Assembly: GCA_033063855.1 (NCBI GenBank) | Contig: CP093830.1 | Location: 4,650,854 to 4,714,853 of the forward strand | Reading direction: 5' to 3' | Source: Smittia aterrima | Taxonomy: Eukaryota > Arthropoda > Insecta > Diptera > Chironomidae | DNA: 64,000 nucleotides | Shown: positions 1-11,316 of the stretch, piece after piece | Layout of the letters: each line of letters starts with the position of its first letter | Position numbering within the stretch: position 1 is the stretch's first letter | Notes under the pieces: generated by a model | Database searches by the model: none | The model's input: only the letters and a program-made list of their open reading frames with translations | Told to the model about the DNA's origin: nothing | Made by a program: the position numbers and the translations under genes

Positions 1-3000
1 CATCAAAATTAAATGAGAAACTTTTTGCCATCAAATGTAATCATAACTTTTCTATTTTCCTTCTTAAATCAGAGGATCATTGTGTGTCAATTGAAGTGTT
101 TGATGTTGTTTGTTCATATTCGAAGGTGGAAAAGTTGTTGTCGTCGTCGTTGTCGTCGTCTGAGAGGAAGGAAAAGGTCGAATAAGTTATTTGAAAATTT
201 ATGGATTCCGAAGCTTTAACCTCCGATAAATAACAATCGAGTTTTGTTGTTGTCGTTGAAACGTTTTCTCCTATGTCGATATGTCACCGAGACGAGTTGT
301 TTAGAGGCCAAATGGCCCTCATTAAGATGTTCTAATGGTCGTTGCTTTGTCGTTTTATTACCGAAATATTTCTCTGACTGTCAAAAGACTTTAAACTTCT
401 CTAAACTATACAAAGTCTCAACAGCTTTGATTTCCTTCATGGCTGGAAAGTTTCGGAAAACATTAATGTTCAGAATGAAAATTTAATGACTTTTGTCGAT
501 GACTTTAAATTTAAATTCTCTCTCTTCCTTGTTGAACTAAACGAAGCTCTCCTTGCAGATCTCGAAACCTCAACAAATTTAAATAAAATGATTTGAGAGC
601 AAGAAGAATGCATTTGAAAGTCAACAGCTTTGCTAACAATAAATCGTTTCCAAGTCATATGACATTGCATTGCGATTCCGTTGTAAACGAGACGAAATGA
701 AATAAAATACGAGAAAAAAAATCACAACAATCAAGAGAACGATCCTTTGAAATAATTTATTCATCTTCGTTATTTTCTTTCACTTTTCAAAGCATCAACA
801 TAATCAAAGTTTGTCGAATCCATTTGCTTATTTATCTTTAACAATCTTGTCATACAGAAATTTGTATCGAAGACTACGACGACACATAAATTATTGCGAC
901 TACATATTGCAAATTATCTTCCTTAGCGTTTCTTCACGATGCTACATCTTCATTCAATAAATTTCCCTCGCTTCGCTTTCTCAAGTGAGTTGTTATGTGC
1001 ACAAATGTCAATTTAAAGTTTTAGTCGAATGAGTCTTCTTGCAACTTCTCTGTCGCTCACTCCTCCCCCCAACACAACGAGACTCTTAAACCCAAATTAA
1101 AACTTTGCCGATAAAAAACATTTCCTCTCCGAATGACAGAATAAATTTTCCTTCAAAGACGATAAATTTTCTTTTGAAAAGCAGGAGCAAAACGAGTTTA
1201 ATGTGCGACACACTTAAAATTTGAATTTTCATGTTTGTTTATTCTGAAAAGCGCTTGTGTATACATAATTATAGTTTTGCTATTGGAAAAGTTTGTCTCT
1301 CGAGAGAAAAATATTTTCTTCACTTTTCAAATTTAAAGACAGAAATTCCAATGCAACGTCTCGAGACGTGAAATCCTCATCAGCAATTTCAATTTCTCTC
1401 ATGAATTGGTTCGAGTAAAACTGAAATGTTTGTGAATTTTCCTTTACATTGAATCCAATCGTCAAATACGAGTAAGGACGACGCTGACGTGATGCAAGAT
1501 TACAAGTCAAAGGAAAGACGAAGAAGAAAATATTAAAAAACTTTGAATCAAAGTTAATGGTTTGGAAAATTTTATAATCGTGACTTTTATAATTTTCAAT
1601 TTTGCGCAGCGCTGCGAAAACTTTCTTCTCCTTTCCATGAAAATAAATAAAACTTTCGAGCGTCTTATCTGTTTTAAATTAATTTTTCCATTTTCGCCTT
1701 CCCGTTTGCTTCGTCGCTAGGACTCGAAATAATATTTCAGTTCAATGAGTTGAAGGTGAGCACGGATGAAAGTGAAATGCTGTCTCCCTATAAATCTCTG
1801 ATTGCTGTGTGGGTTAATCAAGAAAGAAGGTTAAAGATTTACGTAAGAGACACTTTCATAAATAATTTCAACGTAATTTATGGTGGACCCCATTAGACAT
1901 ATTTTCTATTTATTTTTTTACGTCTTCTATCTCTCCTCTTCCGAACCATGAATTTCGTCTTCATTTAACATCAAGTTGCGGATTTTTCTCTTTCTTCGCA
2001 TTTTTCATTTGGGAAATTCAATTTCAGATTAAATTTGAATAATCGGAAATTTCTTTTTGTTTTATTTTCTGGCTTGAAATGGATTCGAACATCGGACGCA
2101 GGAAAGAATAAATTAAATAATCGAAAGCTCGAGTGACAAAGCTTTTTTTGCCGCCGCCGCCGACATTCCAAGCTATGCTGCTGCTGCCTTCCTTCGTTTT
2201 TAAATGCTCATCCTGGATTAATGTCAAGTGTAAAAACAAACAGCAAATCCAATCTCGCCGACGAGAGAAAGCTTCTCTATCTCTTTCTGTTTGACTAATG
2301 AAAATGTAGGATAATGGATTTTAATTTCCTTTCATCGTCGACGGTGCTGATTGATGAAGGAATTGGATATCTTGAAGCTTTTCGAATTTTTGCATTTCCC
2401 ACTCAGACGAGAGAAAAACCCATTTGCAGAAAATTAATTCTCGAAGAGTTTCCTTTGCTCTCAATTACCCGCTCTATCATCAAATTAATTCACATCGTAA
2501 CCGGTCTCGCTCTCACTAGCAGAATATCGAATGTTTATTGCTCCACAAAGCGACCGAGAATTGCTAATGAAAAGCTCAATGAGCAGGAAAAAAGAAGAGC
2601 AAACGTTTTTCGCTTCGATTGAAACTCAATTAAAATTCAATGTGGAGAATGAAAGCTGGAAAAGCTCCAATCGAGAAATTAATATTTTTGAACTTTACGT
2701 CTGCGGAGTTTTTGTTCGCGCTTTCCGGCTAATCGCTCTTCTGTCATCAAATTTCCACTTCGAGCAACAACTCGACTGCTTTTTATTGGGTTCGTTTTAT
2801 TCAACACTCATTAACATTCCCTTGAGGCAAAATTCGTTTGAGCTCGTTGGGAACAAAAGCAACAGCCGCTTTATTATTTAAATCGCATTTCAAAATTCAT
2901 TTTTGGTCTCAATTTCATTAAAAAATCTGTTAAACACTTGAAGCTTCAACGTGTTTTTCTTTCGCCTTTTCCTCCAGACTTTACCTAAAGGTAAAGGTAA

Positions 3001-6000
3001 AATTCAAATCACGTCGCTGTAACCAAGATGGGCTGGTTCTCCCTTCGCATCTTTCCCCCCATCGCCAAGATATCATTACACGATTTTGTTATTTCAGGAC
3101 TTTCCATTGAAAACGAAAGCAATTCCAAAGATGTTTCTTCAGGTATTCGATTACAAACCGCTTCCTGCTCGTGCTGCGATAAAAATGAATCGCCTTTAAA
3201 ACCTTCGACCATATTGTCGTTCTCATCTCTTTCGATTCAATATCGAAATCTAAACTTCAGCTTTTTACGCAATCAACCCTCATTAACTTATCAAAAAACG
3301 AAAGAGATTGGATTCAATTTTCCGTCTGCATCATTTCAACTGCGAAGCCAGAAAATAGCCCAGCAAAGTCTCCCTTTTCTGCGGTAATTGCAATTAAAAT
3401 TACAAATCCTTGTCAAAGAGTCGGGGGGAGGTCTGAAACAATCGCAATCATTCCCGCAATAATTTTCGCTTTTTGTCCACTCGTTTTGAACAAAGCAGAA
3501 GCAAAATCTTTTTCTCAACGCACCAGAAACTGAACTCATTAAAAATAAATTGAAGCGCTTGTAAATTTTCGTCATTTCTTCGTTTTCTTCTCTTTTTTTT
3601 GGGAAAGCTTCTCGTTCAATGGCAGAGCAGATGAGATAAAGACCGAGAGGGAGATTGGAGCAGTGTCCGTCTATTAAATAAATTACAATATAAATTGACA
3701 ATCATATCAGAGTTGAGAGAGTGAGAGTGGGAGGGAAGGGAAACGAAGAACAAGCGAATAAAACGGCGACCATCTAAATGAATTAAATCATAATTGTATA
3801 ATTTTCTTTAGTTATATAAAAATGTATAATGTTCCCATAATTATCTGTAATGATGATGACAACGATGTCATTTGTTCTTCGCCATTCTCCGCCCTCATTC
3901 CTTGTTTCTTTGGCTTTTGTTTCCCTTGTCGTTGGCAGAAGCAGCGACAACAACTTTCGTTGCAATAAAACCATGAAACCATATTAATCACTAAGCCTAA
4001 TTGGAATAATTAGAAACGTTTTCTTTATGATGATGATTCAATTTCCATCTCATCGTGAATGGGCAGATTCTGTTTGGGACAACCAAGGGGCAGTTAAGAT
4101 GACAAAGGCTTCCATTTGTGTGGTTAAAATTCTTTCTTGTAACCTTATGCCTAGTCGAACATCAGACGAAGTCGCTTTGGTACTTAAATGTATCAATTTT
4201 CCCTTCCGCACATCTGTCGGCAGCTTCCATTCTCCCCGCAAATCTCTTTTTTGCTCTTTGTGACCTTTAATTGGATGTTAATTTCTTTCTCTGTCATTTC
4301 TCTTTGCGTCGGAGCTTCGTAATGAATCGGGCGAGCCCGAAAGGAGAAGATGTTCAGTAATTAGCGAGGTTGGAGCAATAAAAATGAAACATTGCAGTCA
4401 GTTTTAGATGATTTTTCCCGCGAGAGTTTGAATTAGAAAAGTTTTCACTATGAAGCAAGAAAATGAATTTTTAATTCACTTAATCATTGAAATTTATGAA
4501 GAATTATATTCCATTCAACTTAATGGGTTTGTTCATAAATTTCGTGCAGATTCGTAAACTTTTAATAAACAAAATTCTTGGAACTAAATTTCACATAATA
4601 ATCCCTTTCATTTTAATTTTAGCACGTTCTCCTCAATGGATTTGATATCACAATTTATTTATTTAATCAATACGAATCGTTCGCTTACATCGGCTGTTCG
4701 ACCATTTACCGAATGAGTTATTCTGTTGCTTTCAGTTGCTTGGGAGATTCCAGAGAGAAAGTGAATCAATATCATCGATTCATGGTCTTCATTAATTATG
4801 AAGCTTGATGTGCGAGTGATAGGGGAGATTGAGCGAATGTCAAGTGAATCGACGGGCAGACGCTTATCCGTCACGATGTCGACGTCCTAAATAAAATATC
4901 GCTTTCAATTGAATAATTTATGAATCCGTTTTCTTCTTAAGTATCAATGACGAGAAAAAATCGGTTGATATTTCATTAATTTCCCTCCCCCCGCCCACTC
5001 GCCTTTTGATACTTGCTTCTCTTTAAGCTCCTCATGGACGTGATTGAATAGACTCGAACGAAAAAGTATCATTTTTCAATTTTCCGAACGCTTTGAGGTA
5101 AAAATCTATTTCCTTCGCTTGGTTATTAATGAATCGAAATTGATAAGGTAACCGGAGACGGGAAAGCGATTGAGTTAAAAGCTTTTCACACCGATACACT
5201 TGAATGTTCAACATTTTTTAAGAACTCGAAAATTTCTAGCGCTGCAAATAAAATCAAAGAAGAAATCGGAGCTTTTAGAGGTCGATAGAGTGGAACTTCC
5301 AACCCAGAAGTTGCAATTCGAAACTTCTTCGAACGAGTTGAAATGTTTGCACGGGAAACAAGCTAAGCGTGCAGTTTTCAACTTTAATTTCAATCGCTAG
5401 CGTTTCTTTTCTATAAACTTTGATTTCGACACAGATTCTCGTAATAAGCGACAAGAGACAGAAGGATCTAAATATTGAAAAGGGATTAAACTTTTACCTG
5501 ATTAAAAGAACTTTGGTAAAGAAAATTTGATACACTCGAAGGAGTAAATGGAAAAGTTTAGCTCGAATCTTTAAAGAAAACTTCTCGGGATTTACGAGAA
5601 AATGTTCAGCGGAAGTGTCACTTGAAAAAAGTATTTTTTAACGATTTTGTTCTTCAGTTGAATAGGTCTCAGTTTTAAGTGTGAAACTCAAGCTTCCTTT
5701 TGTGGATACTTCAGAAGTTAGGGAGAATAATTATTCCTCTGTTTTAAAGTTTCATGATAACTTTAAGACAAGACTCAGGTTCCATATCATTTACGAACAT
5801 CTCCTTTTCATTCTATCTGCTCTATCCATGAAATATTCACGAGATATAGTGTTAAAACTTTTCCGCGGTAAAGTGAATGTCACATTTCTTTGGCTTCTCT
5901 GAGATTACCTCGCAGGTGTTCCATTTACTTGAAACTGACTCAATCACTGTACCGCTGCTGACAAAGAAACACTTAGTATTGTGTCATTACGTTGCATTTC

Positions 6001-8508
6001 TTATTCGTTGTTAAAAAAAAAGCTTTCCTCTCGATCGGGGCTCGTTTACTTAACATTTACCTGAACTCCAAAGCGAAATCACATTTTCTACACTTAACAA
6101 CAAAGCTCATTCATTACTCGCTTGTTATAACATTGAGAGCGAAACAATCACAAAAGAAATGTTGAAAGATCCATTGACGTCATTGACGGAAGCAAGAAAA
6201 ACTTCCTTCACATTCCTCAACTATTTCCGAATCGGATCTCAGCATGAACTTGGAAATTTTCCCGCTTCCACTTCACACATTTATTGCTGACGGGATTCTG
6301 TCCCATAAAATAAGATCTTATAACAGCGACATTGTATATGAATTGTCGACGACGATTCCGCTTCGAAACGATATCACCATAAAATGGTTTATGTGTTTCG
6401 ACATGTAAGACTCTCTCTCTCCCTCTCACTCACTTTTTCTTCGCGCCGCAACACTGCTCCACATAAATTGTATAATTCGCTATTATTGGCACAATAAACA
6501 ACAGAAATTGAATTAAAATTACGATAGCTTTAGATGCCACTTTCACACCTATTGATCCACGTGCTTTTCGCCTAAGCTTGCGGTGTATCGCATTACAAGC
6601 AATCATAAAAATCGAATTCATTGGGGAACGACGATAAAAGTGTTTAGGCTTGAAATTGGATTTTGTAAGCTGACGAATAAAGTAAAGTGGCGGGATTTGT
6701 TGCGATGGGAGAAAAGGTCGTCGCGTTAATGGAGACGGAATAACAAATATTTGTCATCAACGTTGTAACAATAAATGTTTCGAGCTTTTGATTTGAAGCG
6801 TGCTGGATGATCTTACCACTTTTACTGCATGCGAAGCCAATAAATAGTTTCCTGATGAATGGTTTGTTCGCACGAGAATTAATCTGCTCGAGCCTTTCAA
6901 ATCCTCAACCTCCTATAAATTGAAAAGGATTTCGTTCGTCTGTGAATGGGGCTCGCGTTCATAAATCCCAATTACACTCTTTTTCTCACTCATAAATTAT
7001 CATTATCTATCTTTCTCTCTCCCGATTTCCGTCTTCCTGATGCTCAATTATGCGGAGAAAATCCAATAAATTACGATTTATGTTATTTTAAAATTATTCA
7101 AATTCGAATATTTTTCTTCCTTCTGCGGCATATCTCACTGAAACAAAGAAAGAAATGTGCAAAAAAATATGGCAATGGTATGTGACAATATGTCGTTTGG
7201 GGAGAGTTCATCGTGTAAGTCACAAGGTTCACTTTGAGAGGCTCTCAAATAGAATTCAATGTAATCATCCCCTTTCGTTGCAAAGTTAGATGAACGAGCG
7301 CAGATAAAAGAAAATCGTTGCGTAACAAATATATTTAAATTTTCGAGGCAAATTGATTTTTATTTGATGTTGTTTGCATTGAAATGGATTTGAGGAATTT
7401 GTTCGATCAGGAAACTTTTTTTCTTGTTTTGCATTCGTCGTTACATAAATTCTTCGTGTTCTCCAGCAGAAGAAAACCTTTTGAGGAAGACAAAAATCAG
7501 AATGAGCACTTTGCTTTTATATGCGAAAGGGGAAAAAATCTTAAAAACTTCACGAACTGAAATGAAGCGAATAAAATTGATTCAGCAAACATTGTTTCAC
7601 ATACAAGAAGAACAAGCGGCAATGTCGATCGATTGCGAGGCTGTAAAATTGAAACATCTTTTAATGCTCGAGCAGTTTTCGATTCCTTATGTCTCTCGAT
7701 TTTATTCGCATCGTAAAGTTTTGACATTGCTTCAAAAGAGATCTTTTAAGAGCCTCTTACAAAGACGTTACAAGAGGGTTCGATTGTTTTTCGAAATCGA
7801 TGGAAAGTGACGCATTCGTTTTGGATTTTCATGGATGATTAGCTCTTAAGAGTGTGGGATACTTTCACGAATCAGTGAGCTATTAACCGGCGTATCAACC
7901 TCCATCGCCTCATCACGTTCTAAGAATAATTTACAAGCCAACCTTCCAATAAATGTTTTCCGCAGCATCTTACAGCAATTGACTTTTTTTTCGTGAGCAC
8001 GAACTAAACAACAAATTCTCTCGTGGGCCGCATTTGTTCAATGACGGCAAAGCAAACGTGGAAAACTCACGCACAAACCACAAATCCAAACGGAATTGAC
8101 ATTGCGATTGTTTTTTCCTCCATTTTCATTTGGGATGACAGCGATTCTTGGAGAATGTCATAATTTTCCGTTTTTGCTGCTCGCCGAAAATAACACAATT
8201 ATCTATGACACGAGGAGAATGAAGGAATATGATTCGCTTGAGCTTTTATGGCCTCGCATGTCACAACAATGGTGATCGTTATGAACATAGAAAGAGATTG
8301 TTCTCGTCTGTGGGGTAAAATTAGGGAAAATCCCAGAAGACATGCAGTTCTACAATCATTGCGAGGTTTGACATAATCTAATTTCATTGGCATTCGATTG
8401 TGTGAAGAATAGAAAACTTCAATGTCTCTCAACTTTCGGAAAAATTTGCAATGAACATTTGAGGTTTGGTTGAAGAACGAATGCGTTTTCTATTGATCAA
8501 TCGATTCG
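1..8508. other. Non-coding stretch, no supportable gene
   Basis: All open frames here are short (at most about 130 codons), none has a recognisable domain, signal peptide or codon pattern like the confirmed genes, and they occur equally on both strands. Short simple-sequence tracts are visible, for example a GTC/GTT-rich run near 135-170 and a GCC run near 2150-2162. The stretch could be intergenic, or the intron of a gene whose exons lie outside the window; the sequence does not decide between these. Confidence 0.6.
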
Positions 8509-8516
8509 TATAAAAA
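8509..8516 (+). promoter_or_regulatory. TATA box of cuticle gene A1
   Basis: TATAAAAA, 79 bp upstream of the A1 start codon. It sits in the same context (TTCG before, GTGCATCG after) as the TATA boxes of the other five A genes at 10544-10551 (-), 14692-14699 (-), 17916-17923 (-), 21344-21351 (+) and 23342-23349 (+). A palindromic ATTGATCAAT lies just upstream here and again upstream of A6. Confidence 0.8.
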
Positions 8517-8594
8517 GTGCATCGGCGAAGTCTCAATCATCACTTCAAGTTAAGCTTTCAACCGTAAAACAAAACAATCAAAACAATTAACAAA

Positions 8595-9011
8595 ATGAAA
8601 TCATTCATCGTCGGATTCGCTTTGATCGCAGTTGCATCTGCTGGAGCTTTCAGTTATGTCAAGAGAACTGATCACAACGACATCGGATATGGATCAAGTG
8701 GCATCGAAAGCGGTTCATTCGGAGGAAGTCAAGGAGGATATGAAGGTGGAGACTATCATTCGTATCCAAAGTACAAGTTCGAGTATGGAGTCAAAGATCC
8801 AAAGACTGGCGACCACAAAACTCAATGGGAAGTGAGAGATGGCGATCATGTTAAAGGAGAATACACTTTGGATGAATCTGATGGCACCAAACGCATCGTT
8901 GAGTATCACGCTGATGGCAAATCAGGTTTCCATGCAATCGTCAAGAAGATTGGTCATGCTCATCACAGCATCGGAGGTCAAGGAGGATTCGGTCAAGGAG
9001 GATTCCAGTAA
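8595..9011 (+). CDS. RR-2 cuticular protein, family A copy 1
   Basis: Structural protein of the chitin-protein cuticle, secreted by epidermis. The 138-residue product has a signal peptide at about residues 1-17 ([17 protein letters not shown]), a Gly/Ser-rich linker to about residue 52, and a complete Rebers-Riddiford RR-2 chitin-binding domain at about 57-120, recognised by [30 protein letters not shown] and DGTKRIVEY. The tail is Gly/Gln-rich (GGFGQGGFQ), unlike the His-rich tails of families B and C. The gene is a single exon, with a TATA box 79 bp upstream of the ATG. It lies 325 bp upstream of a B gene in the same orientation, an arrangement repeated three more times in the window. The protein is identical to that of copies 2 and 4. 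Confidence 0.95.
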   Translation: MKSFIVGFALIAVASAGAFSYVKRTDHNDIGYGSSGIESGSFGGSQGGYEGGDYHSYPKYKFEYGVKDPKTGDHKTQWEVRDGDHVKGEYTLDESDGTKRIVEYHADGKSGFHAIVKKIGHAHHSIGGQGGFGQGGFQ

Positions 9012-9251
9012 ACTAAGTCAAATTAGAAAATATCGCAACGAGAATAAATTAATTTAATGAGCAATACAATTTTGTTGTTTGATTTAATTGATTTTCGCTT
9101 CAAGCTTGATTTCGTTTTCCAAATTTTGTTTTAATGAAAAAGCTTTCGTGACTTTGAACTTCTAACTCCAAAATTTTTTTGCTTAAAGCTCAAGTGGGCA
9201 TGTCGAAGAGAAATGTCGCAAGTGTCAGTGCAACTTTCCGATCGATTTTGC

Positions 9252-9290
9252 TATAAATACCGAAAGCATTTCGGTAATCAGCATCAGTTT
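9252..9290 (+). promoter_or_regulatory. Core promoter of B1 with inverted repeat between TATA and initiator
   Basis: TATAAAT (9252-9258) is followed without a gap by ACCGAAAGCATTTCGGT (9259-9275), a perfect 7-bp inverted repeat around GCA. A TCAGTT arthropod initiator follows at 9284-9289, 32 bp after the TATA start, the spacing expected for an RNA polymerase II start site. The block recurs in all four B genes. Confidence 0.75.
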
Positions 9291-9335
9291 CAGTTTTCCT
9301 TTCCAACTTCAATCACTTCAAGTAAATCAATCAAA

Positions 9336-9746
9336 ATGAACAATCTTACAATGATCCTCGGATTGGCTTTGATCGCCTTTGCTGCTGCTCATGGAGGTGA
9401 GAGTTACGTCAAGCGTCACGATGAACATGGACATCACACAATCGTCTCTCATCATGGAGGCGAAGGACATGGACACGGAGGAGATGGTCACGGAAAAGGA
9501 GAGTCCCATGATTACTATCATCATCCAGCTTACAAATTCGAATATGGAGTGAAAGACCCCAAGACAAAGGATCATCACAGCCAATGGGAACATCGCGATG
9601 GAGATGTCGTCAAGGGAGAATATTCTTTGGATGAAGCTGATGGCACAAAACGCGTCGTCAAATACACTTCCGATAAGAAATCAGGATTCAACGCTGTCGT
9701 CGAAAGAATCGGACACGCTCACCACCCACACGCCCATCATCATTAA
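9336..9746 (+). CDS. RR-2 cuticular protein, family B copy 1
   Basis: The product has 136 residues: signal peptide at about 1-18 (MNNLTMILGLALIAFAAAH), a His/Gly-rich linker (about 30-60, several HGHGG units), the RR-2 domain at about 64-126, and a His tail (HAHHPHAHHH). The open frame extends upstream to 9213, but that extension contains the TATA box and initiator, so the ATG at 9336 is the start. Intronless. It differs from the other three B copies at one position in the RR-2 domain (YSLDEAD instead of YTLDEAD). The His-rich flanks could act in sclerotisation or metal binding, which is inference from composition. Confidence 0.95.
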   Translation: MNNLTMILGLALIAFAAAHGGESYVKRHDEHGHHTIVSHHGGEGHGHGGDGHGKGESHDYYHHPAYKFEYGVKDPKTKDHHSQWEHRDGDVVKGEYSLDEADGTKRVVKYTSDKKSGFNAVVERIGHAHHPHAHHH

Positions 9747-10048
9747 GTGAAAATCAAACAAATGCTGTAATAGAAATTTTTTAGTCTAAAAACGAAAAAA
9801 TAAATTAGAATTTTGGAAAATAAAAGTTTTGTTCAATTATTTTCACAGAATATTTAAAATTTTTTTAAGCTTTCATAATGAGCTTTGAAAATTTACCTTT
9901 TGAAAAATCCGAAGATGACCAACTGTAAAAAGTTTTTACTTTTTACTAAAAACAGCGTAAACTCAGAAATAAAATCAAACAACAAAAATGCTTTGCTCAT
10001 TAAATTAATTATTTATTCTCATTGCGACATTCTCTAATTTGACTTAGT
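9747..10048. other. Convergent 3' region between B1 and A2
   Basis: About 300 bp separating two convergent cuticle genes. It is AT-rich, with AATAAA-type polyadenylation signals for B1 near 9798-9804 and reverse-strand TTTATT signals for A2 near 10011. No open frame is supported. Confidence 0.6.
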
Positions 10049-10465
10049 TTACTGGAATCCTCCTTGACCGAATCCTCCTTGACCTCCGATGCTGTGATGA
10101 GCATGACCAATCTTCTTGACGATTGCGTGGAAACCTGATTTGCCATCAGCGTGATACTCAACGATGCGTTTGGTGCCATCAGATTCATCCAAAGTGTATT
10201 CGCCTTTAACATGATCGCCATCTCTCACTTCCCATTGAGTTTTGTGGTCGCCAGTCTTTGGATCTTTGACTCCATACTCGAACTTGTACTTTGGATACGA
10301 ATGATAGTCTCCACCTTCATATCCTCCTTGACTTCCTCCGAATGAACCGCTTTCGATGCCACTTGATCCATATCCGATGTCGTTGTGATCAGTTCTCTTG
10401 ACATAACTGAAAGCTCCAGCAGATGCAACTGCGATCAAAGCAAATCCGACGATGAATGATTTCAT
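10049..10465 (-). CDS. RR-2 cuticular protein, family A copy 2
   Basis: Encodes the same 138-residue protein as A1 and A4: signal peptide, Gly/Ser linker, RR-2 core at about 57-120, Gly/Gln tail. Single exon; TATA at 10544-10551 on the minus strand. It is transcribed divergently from C1, whose TATA box is about 250 bp away, so the two genes share one compact regulatory region. The nucleotide sequence, including the 5' leader, is almost that of A4, pointing to recent duplication or gene conversion. Confidence 0.95.
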   Translation of the reverse strand: MKSFIVGFALIAVASAGAFSYVKRTDHNDIGYGSSGIESGSFGGSQGGYEGGDYHSYPKYKFEYGVKDPKTGDHKTQWEVRDGDHVKGEYTLDESDGTKRIVEYHADGKSGFHAIVKKIGHAHHSIGGQGGFGQGGFQ

Positions 10466-10881
10466 TTTGTTAATTGTTTTGATTGTTTTGTTTTACGGTT
10501 GAAAGCTTAACTTGAAGTGATGATTGAAACTTCGACGATGCACTTTTTATACGAATCGATTGATGAACCAGAAATGCATTCGTTCTTCACACGAACGTTG
10601 AGTGTTCTTGGCAAATTCGAAGCTTTCAAAAAGTTCAGAGAACTCTTTTAATTTTGGCCGCTAACAAGTTTTGGTTATTTTTTTTTTGTGAAACGTTTAA
10701 CGAAACAAGAAATGAAATTATGAGTTGCGACAGTACTCGATTGTGATGGAGATTTAATAAATTATATGAGGCGAGCGATTTTAATTGTCGCTTGAGGTAT
10801 AAAAGCTCCGTTCACTCAGATGAAGTCAAACAGTTCAAGACTTGCCTCTCAGTTAAACACATCACAGAAAATAATTTGAAA
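10466..10881. promoter_or_regulatory. Bidirectional promoter of A2 (-) and C1 (+)
   Basis: Minus-strand TATAAAAA at 10544-10551 serves A2 and plus-strand TATAAAAG at 10798-10805 serves C1. The sequence between includes a T-run near 10679-10687 and an AGCGA...TCGCT inverted repeat near 10774-10793. The whole region recurs with only scattered changes at 17838-18255 and, inverted, at 21018-21429. Confidence 0.75.
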
Positions 10882-11271
10882 ATGAAAAGTTTTACGATCA
10901 TCTTTGCTTTGGCTTTGATCGCTGTTGCTTCAGCTGGTTACGGATCGAGCTACGTCTCACAACACGACGCATCGTATGGACATGGAGGCGAATCTCACGG
11001 ACACGATGAAAGCCACGATTACTATCATCATCCAGCTTACAAATTCGAATATGGAGTGAAAGACCCAAAGACTGGAGATCATCACAGCCAATGGGAACAT
11101 CGCGACGGAGATGTCGTCAAGGGAGAATATTCTTTGGATGAAGCTGATGGCACAAAACGCGTCGTCAAATACACTTCAGATAAACATAACGGATTCCAAG
11201 CAGTCGTCGAGAAGATCGGACACGCTCACCATCCACAAGTTCACCATCACGAACATGAGCATCATTATTAG
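10882..11271 (+). CDS. RR-2 cuticular protein, family C copy 1
   Basis: The 129-residue product has a signal peptide at about 1-19 ([19 protein letters not shown]), a short His/Gly/Ser linker, the RR-2 domain at about 51-113 and a His-rich tail ending HHHEHEHHY. The frame is open upstream to 10792, but TATAAAAG at 10798-10805 lies inside that extension, so translation starts at 10882. Intronless. It carries one substitution in the RR-2 domain relative to the other C copies (KHNGF instead of KHHGF). Its 3' end converges on CFAP91, with 45 bp between the two stop codons. Confidence 0.95.
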   Translation: MKSFTIIFALALIAVASAGYGSSYVSQHDASYGHGGESHGHDESHDYYHHPAYKFEYGVKDPKTGDHHSQWEHRDGDVVKGEYSLDEADGTKRVVKYTSDKHNGFQAVVEKIGHAHHPQVHHHEHEHHY

Positions 11272-11316
11272 AAAAACAGCCAAATTAGGAATCGAAGGAA
11301 ATAAATTGAATTCATT

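Larger units (their letters stand above)
10020..11300. repeat. Divergent C/A gene module, copy 1
   Basis: A2 (-), shared promoter, C1 (+). Direct repeat of copy 2 about 7.37 kb downstream. Similarity begins in the A 3' flank near 10000 and stops shortly after the C1 stop codon, next to the 3' end of CFAP91. Confidence 0.8.

Noticed and set aside
4050..4241. Overlapping 63- and 78-codon frames on both strands, considered as an exon
   Set aside because: No matching splice-linked neighbours or recognised domain; equal support on both strands argues for chance.
4318..4345. Short GC-rich palindrome (TCGGGC-GA-GCCCGA)
   Set aside because: A 6-bp stem with a two-base loop is too short to support a regulatory or RNA call alone.
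7424..7810. 128-codon plus-strand open frame, the longest in the left flank
   Set aside because: No domain, no convincing promoter or splice partners, and an overlapping open frame of similar quality on the other strand.
8632..8835. Second-frame 67-codon sense open frame inside the A genes
   Set aside because: Overlaps the RR-2 coding frame in another phase, no signal peptide or domain; a shadow frame.
8715..8909. Conserved 64-codon antisense frame in the A genes (repeated in all copies)
   Set aside because: It repeats only because the sense gene repeats; hydrophobic composition is the reverse-strand image of the RR-2 codons, and it has no promoter.
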